From NCBI GenBank assembly GCA_016721625.1, contig JADKHR010000001.1, positions 744,001 to 808,000 on the forward strand: DNA of 64,000 nucleotides. The letters are read 5' to 3'. Positions 59,815 through 64,000 of this stretch are shown piece after piece. Position 1 is the stretch's first letter, and each line of letters opens with the position of its first letter. The position numbers were made by a program, and so were the translations under genes. The stretch comes from Elusimicrobiota bacterium (GTDB taxonomy: Bacteria; Elusimicrobiota; Elusimicrobia; FEN-1173). The notes below the pieces were generated by a model. It saw only the letters and a program-made list of their open reading frames with translations, searched no databases and was not told the origin of the DNA.

Positions 59815-60528
59815 AACCCGCGGGAATCCACGTTAAAAACCTGGCCTGAAACCGTCGTCGTCTCCGCGAGATTCAGGACGAACCGCGTGAGTTCATCCAA
59901 ATCGGTGGAACGCCCCAAGGCGTGTTGGGCCATGACCCGGTCTTTCTGCGCCGGTGGAATTTTATCGGACATTTCCGTCGGGTGGAAACCGGGAAGAATC
60001 GCGTTCACCCGGATGTTGAAACGGCCCAGTTCCAGCGCCGCCGCTTTGGTGAGCCCCAAGAGCCCCGCCTTGGCCGCCGCGTAGTTCGCGCACCCGACCG
60101 CCCCCCGGACGCCCAGGATCGAGAAATGTTCAGGATGAAACCGTTTTTCTCCCGGCTCATGTGCCGGGCCGCCGCCTGGAGACAGAAGAAGGGTCCCGAG
60201 AGGTTCGTATCGATCACCTCGCGCCATTCCCCGAGGGAAAGGTTCACGAGGGCCCGGTCCCGGGTGACGCCGGCGTTGTTGATGAGTCCGTCCAAGCGGC
60301 CCCACTTTTGAACCGCGCCGTCCACAGGGCCTGGGCTTGCAGAGGATCGGAGACGTCCGCTTGAAAAAGTTCCGCTCGGGCACCCATCCCTTGCAGTTCG
60401 GCCAACACCGACTCCGCGTCGGCGTGGCGCGCCTTGTAGTTCACCCCAACGGAATGCCCCGCCCGCCCGAAGCCCAGGGCCAGGGCGCGGCCGATGCCGC
60501 GGGAGGCCCCCGTGATCAAGACGTTCAT
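59811..60528 (-). CDS. fabG: 3-oxoacyl-ACP reductase-like SDR in biotin operon, two frameshifts
   Basis: About 240 residues after correction. The N-terminal Rossmann motif is MNVLITGASRGIGRALALGF, followed by INNAGVTRDRALVNLSLGEW, the Ser/Tyr/Lys active site (NISSILGVRGAVGCANYAAA and AKAG) and the tail VNAILPGFHPTEMSDKIPPA. Missing bases near 60322-60328 and 60118-60124 each restore the next segment. Two frameshifts in 718 bp of a conserved enzyme point to poor local consensus. Placed between bioB and fabF. Confidence 0.88.
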
Positions 60529-61585
60529 TGGCGGGTTTGGCGCGTGACGATATGAACCTGATCCGACAAGGACGGAAGAGTTTTGTCCGCTTTTTCCCCC
60601 AGGATTTCAAACCCCGCGTCCCGGATCATCTCGCGGTCCGCCTGGGCCGCCTGGCCTTGGGTGGTGAGATAGTCCCCGATGAAAATCGAATTGGCCACGA
60701 ACAGGCCCAGGGGTTGAAGGCTCCGCAAATGGAGTTCCCGGCCCCCGGCAATACGAATCTCCATGGCGGGGTTCAAAAACCGAAAGAGGCAGAGGATCTT
60801 GAGGCATTCCGTGGGCGTCAACTCGTTCCGCTGGGACAAGGCGGTCCCGGGAACCGGGATTAAGAAATTAATGGGAATCGAATCCACGCCGGTTTCCCGA
60901 AGTCGATAGGCCACATCCAAAATGTCGTCTTGGCTTTCCCCCATCCCAAAGATGGCCCCGCTACAGGGAGAAAGCCCGCCGCCTTGGCTTTCTCCACCGT
61001 TTCCACCCGATCGGCGTGGGTGTGGGTGCGGCAAATCTCCTCGTAGCGGCGCTCGCTCGTGTTGAGGTTGTGGTTATAGGCATCCACGCCCGAACTTTTT
61101 AATCGATCCGCCTGGCCGTCCTTCAAGAGCCCCAGGGAGGCGCATACCTCAAGACCGGGGTGCTTTTCTTTGACCCGCCGCACCGTCTCGTCCAAAGACG
61201 CCATCTCCCGCTCCCCCGGGCCCCGCATGGACGCCACCAAACAAAGGCGCGCCGCCCCCGCCGCCACCGCCCGGTCCGCTTGGATCAACACCTCGTCGGT
61301 GTTCAACAAACGGTATTTTTCAATGGGGGCTTTGGAATTTTTCGATTGACTGCAATAGGAACAATCCTCGGCGCACAAACCCGACTGAAGGTTGACCAAG
61401 AAATTCATCTTCACCTTCCGCCCGAAATAGGCCCGACGAACGCGATGCGCCGCGGCCACGAGATCGAGCAGATCTTCTTCCGGCCAATCCAGGACCACCC
61501 GGGATTCTTCCCGCGAGAGCGGTTCGCCGGCCAGACTTTTTTCTGCGAAAACAAAAGCGTTTTGGGTTTCGAGCCAGGGGGGCAT
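60525..61585 (-). CDS. bioB: Biotin synthase, frameshifted
   Basis: About 353 residues after correction, a radical-SAM enzyme that inserts sulfur into dethiobiotin. The cluster motif is CAEDCSYCSQ, with YNHNLNTSERRYEEICRTHT and the conserved tail FLIPVPGTALSQRNELTPTE. The frame breaks near 60975-60977 (one G missing); the corrected text reads KAAGLSPCSGAIFGMGE. It starts 20 bp or so after the promoter -10, with GGAGG before ATG. First gene of the biotin operon. Confidence 0.92.
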
Positions 61586-61612
61586 GGGGTTCCTCCGACG
61601 ATATTTTCACCC

Positions 61613-61641
61613 ATTTAACCAAAGGCCGGGATCTATGTCAA
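61613..61641 (-). promoter_or_regulatory. Biotin operon promoter
   Basis: On the minus strand: TTGACA at 61636-61641, 17-bp spacer, TTAAAT at 61613-61618, then GGAGG and ATG 61585. The spacing is ideal. Confidence 0.8.
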
Positions 61642-61669
61642 CCGCCGCCGCCTTCGGCACGGTTGACAT
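61635..61669. promoter_or_regulatory. BirA-like operator upstream of bioB
   Basis: ATGTCAACC-N17-GGTTGACAT, a perfect 9-bp inverted repeat that overlaps the -35 box. The BirA consensus as I know it is TTGTNAACC-N14/15-GGTTNACAA, so the arms match the type closely and the spacer is 2-3 bp longer. Repression by biotinyl-AMP-bound BirA is inferred; no birA gene is in this window. Confidence 0.7.
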
Positions 61670-61763
61670 TCAGAGAAGGGAGGGAACGGGAGAAAAGGCG
61701 CTTAGACCAGCCGTTCGACGGGCGGGGGGTTGGCCTTCACGACATCGGGCTCCCGTGGGTCCC

Positions 61764-62270
61764 TCATGGCCCGAGGATTTCCTTTAGGACGGCCGCGTTC
61801 AGGTATTCGGTTTTGGCCCGGGTTTTCTGATAGACGACGATGAACTCCAACCCGATCAGAAAATGGTGCGCGGTTTCAGTGGATTGAGCCCAAACGACCC
61901 GCCCCACGGCGGAAATGGTTCCCCGATCCGTCAAATGGATGGAAAGGGCCAACACGGTTCCCCGCGGCAACCTCTCCGCCAAAACCAGACAGGCTCCCGA
62001 CGGGCTGATGTTGTCGGTCTTGGTGGGGAGATGGGGAACGGCCGCTACGGAGGCGACCGTCGGCTCTTCCGTGAGGATCTTGTAAAGGATAGGAAGCTTG
62101 AGGTCGATGCGGGGGAACCGGCGATTCTCCGACCCCGGCGGTTCGGGATCCGACGAAGAGAGAGGAGAGATGGCCGGTTTGGGCCGGACGGGGCCCGCCT
62201 CGCGCCGGATCCCCTCAGTGGTCCAATGGAACTCGGAATCCTCTGAACCGGAAAACGCCTTTTCCTGCAT
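61764..62270 (-). CDS. PilZ-domain protein
   Basis: A 168-residue protein with an N-terminal low-complexity part (residues 1-50) and a PilZ domain: RRFPRIDLKLPI (Arg cluster) and DNISPSGACLVL match the RxxxR and D/NxSxxG c-di-GMP-binding motifs. The C-terminal part (IGLEFIVVYQKTRAKTEYLN) completes the barrel. It may act with the HD-GYP protein at 16.6 kb, or with the pilin system, in c-di-GMP signalling; this is inference. Confidence 0.88.
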   Translation of the reverse strand: MQEKAFSGSEDSEFHWTTEGIRREAGPVRPKPAISPLSSSDPEPPGSENRRFPRIDLKLPILYKILTEEPTVASVAAVPHLPTKTDNISPSGACLVLAERLPRGTVLALSIHLTDRGTISAVGRVVWAQSTETAHHFLIGLEFIVVYQKTRAKTEYLNAAVLKEILGP

Positions 62271-62413
62271 CGCTCTCTCCCTCTTGAGAAATGCCCCCGC
62301 CCCAAAGTCCCTCGGCGGCTGGACTCCGGGACGGGCGGGGACGATGTCACTCGTCCCTCCAAACCTAACCCTGATTCAGCGGAATTGCAAGGGGTTTTTT
62401 AAGGAAGGAACAA

Positions 62414-64000
62414 CTACATTTCTGTCGGCGCGTTGACGCCGAGGAGGGAGAGACCGTTGTGGATGAGGGTGCGGACGCCGTCGACCAAAGCCAAGCGCAG
62501 CGAACGTCGGTCGTCGGGAGCGTTCAAGACGGGGCAGTTTTCGTAGAAACGGTGAAAATCCCCGGCGAGTTTTAAAAGATAATCCGTCAAGTGGTGCGGG
62601 GTTAGGTCTTTGGCGCATTGGTCCAGGACATCGGGAAAAGACGCCAACCGAAGGAGCAGGGCCCTTTCCGCGGGGTCCAGCGCCGAAGGAGCGCGGAAAT
62701 CGACCGCCGCCCCGGTGGACGGCCCAAAGCCGCGTTTCTCCGCCTCACGGAAAAGAGAACAGCACCGGGCGTGCACATACTTCACATAAAACACGGGATT
62801 TTCCGACGCTTGCCTTTTCGCCAGGTCCAAATCGAATTCCAATTGGCTGTTGGGGCTCCGGAGGGCGAAGAAAAACCGCGCCGCATCTTTGCCCACCTCC
62901 TCCACCACTTCGGTAAGCCTCACGAACTCGCCGGTCCGGGTCGACATCGCCACGGGTTTCCCCCCCCGAACCAAACTCACCAGTTGGTAGAGGAGGATGG
63001 TCAGTTGGTCCGGATTGTGGCCCAGGGCTTGAGTGGCGGCTTTCACCCGGGGCACGTAGCCGTGGTGATCGGTTCCCCAGATATCGATCAACCGGGTGAA
63101 CCCCCGCCCGAATTTTTCGTGGTGATAGGCAATGTCCGAAGCGAAATAGGTGAGGCGCTCGTCCTGGCGTTTCAACACGCGGTCCTTGTCGTCCCCGTAT
63201 TTCGTCGACAGAAACCAAAGGGCTCCCTCCTCTTCCTTTAAATCCCCCCGCCGTTTTAATTCCGCCAGGGCGGCGTCGACACGGCCTTCATCAAATAGGC
63301 GCGACTCGGGATACCAGGTATCGTGGCCCACGCCGAAGGCCGCCAGGTCGCCCTTAATCCCGTTCAACACCAGGGCCAAACTCTCGTCTCGGAAAAACGA
63401 AATCCCATGGGGACGCTCCTGCCCCTTCGGAAAACGGCGCAGGATGTCCCGGGCGGTGTCCACCAAATACTCGCCCTTATAAAGGTCTTCGGTTTTCTTC
63501 GCCTTATAGGCGGACCGTTCTTCATCGCTCAGGTAAGTCGGATCGAGAGCGTCCGCCCGCCACATGACAGAGGCCCCCAAATTCTCCATTTGGTTGCCCA
63601 CGTTGTTGATGTAATACTCCGTGGTGACATCGTAGCCCAGATGGCGGAAAATCCGCGCCAGGGAATCCCCCAACGCGGCGCCCCGGCCGTGGCCCACGTG
63701 AAGAGGTCCGTTCGGATTGGCGGAAACGAACTCGATCAAAATCCGTTCTCCCGCGAGACCTTCCCGACGGGCGTAGTCGCCCCGGCGGCGCAGAAGAACT
63801 CGAAGTTCTTCCAACAACCAAGCGCCGCTCATGGTGAAATTCAAAAACCCGGGCCCGGCCACTTCGGCTTTTTCCAAAACAGCGCCGGCTTCCACTTGAG
63901 CTAAAATTTCCTGGGCCACCAGGCGGGGCGCTTTTCGGGCCGCCTTCGACAGAGAGAGCGGCCAGTTGGAGGCGAAGTCTCCTGGCACATTGGCGGGGGG
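62414..64000 (-). CDS. argS: Arginyl-tRNA synthetase, N-terminus cut by window edge
   Basis: About 525 residues are visible and the 5' end lies beyond the window. Class I motifs are NGPLHVGHGRGAALGDSLAR (HIGH) and GKPVAMSTRTGEFVRLTEV (KMSKS-like MSTR). The DALR anticodon-binding domain includes FYVKYVHARCCSLFREAEKR and ends with FYENCPVLNAPDDRRSLRLA. Upstream residues GDFASNWPLSLSKAARKAPR are the conserved N-terminal tRNA-binding part. Stop is at 62414. One of its substrates could be tRNA-Arg(CCT) at 768-841. Confidence 0.95.
   Translation of the reverse strand, partial: PPANVPGDFASNWPLSLSKAARKAPRLVAQEILAQVEAGAVLEKAEVAGPGFLNFTMSGAWLLEELRVLLRRRGDYARREGLAGERILIEFVSANPNGPLHVGHGRGAALGDSLARIFRHLGYDVTTEYYINNVGNQMENLGASVMWRADALDPTYLSDEERSAYKAKKTEDLYKGEYLVDTARDILRRFPKGQERPHGISFFRDESLALVLNGIKGDLAAFGVGHDTWYPESRLFDEGRVDAALAELKRRGDLKEEEGALWFLSTKYGDDKDRVLKRQDERLTYFASDIAYHHEKFGRGFTRLIDIWGTDHHGYVPRVKAATQALGHNPDQLTILLYQLVSLVRGGKPVAMSTRTGEFVRLTEVVEEVGKDAARFFFALRSPNSQLEFDLDLAKRQASENPVFYVKYVHARCCSLFREAEKRGFGPSTGAAVDFRAPSALDPAERALLLRLASFPDVLDQCAKDLTPHHLTDYLLKLAGDFHRFYENCPVLNAPDDRRSLRLALVDGVRTLIHNGLSLLGVNAPTEM

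Overview
The window is GC-rich DNA from a Gram-negative bacterium. The evidence is a lipid A-type acyltransferase, an outer-membrane barrel protein, lipoproteins and an envelope-oriented gene set. No rRNA is present, so the phylum cannot be fixed. The pseudopilin genes, the DUF1573-cytochrome protein and the many dispersed palindromes would fit an environmental lineage such as Elusimicrobiota, but that is only a guess. Nearly all genes lie on the minus strand in tightly overlapping operons (ATGA, GTGA and TTGA junctions). The plus-strand exceptions are mtgA-cls (22.6-24.9 kb), tRNA-Gly (33.6 kb) and one membrane protein (47.6 kb).

Layout. 0-6.5 kb: a TPR membrane protein with an in-frame TGA, tRNA-Arg, apt, a sigma-70 factor, acylphosphatase, two tRNA-Pro genes embedded in repeats, a lipid acyltransferase, a GT28 glycosyltransferase and a MerR regulator. 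6.5-13.7 kb: one long operon, DCC-miaA-hflX-pgsA-der-plsY-gpsA-HU-alkD (phospholipid synthesis, GTPases, tRNA modification, nucleoid). 13.7-14.3 kb: a hairpin-rich intergenic island. 14.3-25.9 kb: an ABC-2 exporter, an HD-GYP protein, GH94 and GH35 carbohydrate enzymes, the peptidoglycan glycosyltransferase MtgA, cardiolipin synthase and a rhomboid protease. 26-33 kb: a delta-60 propeller protein, a REP-type transposase element and three pilin-like genes. 33.6-42.8 kb: tRNA-Gly, a tRNA nucleotidyltransferase, an acyl-CoA synthetase and an oligopeptide ABC transporter. 42.9-47.5 kb: a catalytic/non-catalytic M16 peptidase pair, a RAM-domain protein, NnrE, a small membrane protein and a degenerate endonuclease V. 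49-54.5 kb: a zinc/manganese uptake cluster with a porin, a small Cys/His protein, a cyclophilin and a DUF1573-cytochrome fusion. 54.6-55.3 kb: a leaderless AbrB/PIN toxin-antitoxin module. 55.3-61.6 kb: a biotin operon, bioB-fabG-fabF-bioF-bioD-bioA, with a BirA-like operator. 61.7-64 kb: a PilZ protein and argS, which runs off the edge.

The most unusual structure is shared by three of the four tRNA genes (Pro-CGG, Pro-GGG, Gly-CCC). The 3' end of each is copied once or twice downstream, and each interval between copies contains a different hairpin repeat that also occurs elsewhere in the window. Two of these hairpins show compensatory base changes between copies. tRNA-Pro(CGG) also has its 5' end amplified in a 147-bp tandem array. 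The layout resembles the E. coli tyrT/rtT locus but occurs here at several tRNAs. Separately, several palindrome families (one with the core CCCTCTCCCGCC) are scattered through the window. Some lie inside coding sequence (the CCA enzyme, the bioF C-terminus, probably bioA), and a RAYT-type transposase is present as a candidate mover.

Caution: at least ten single-base frameshifts occur in conserved genes, and about half of them look like one base missing from a G/C run. The simplest reading is consensus sequencing error. I annotate these as genes with a frameshift rather than as pseudogenes.
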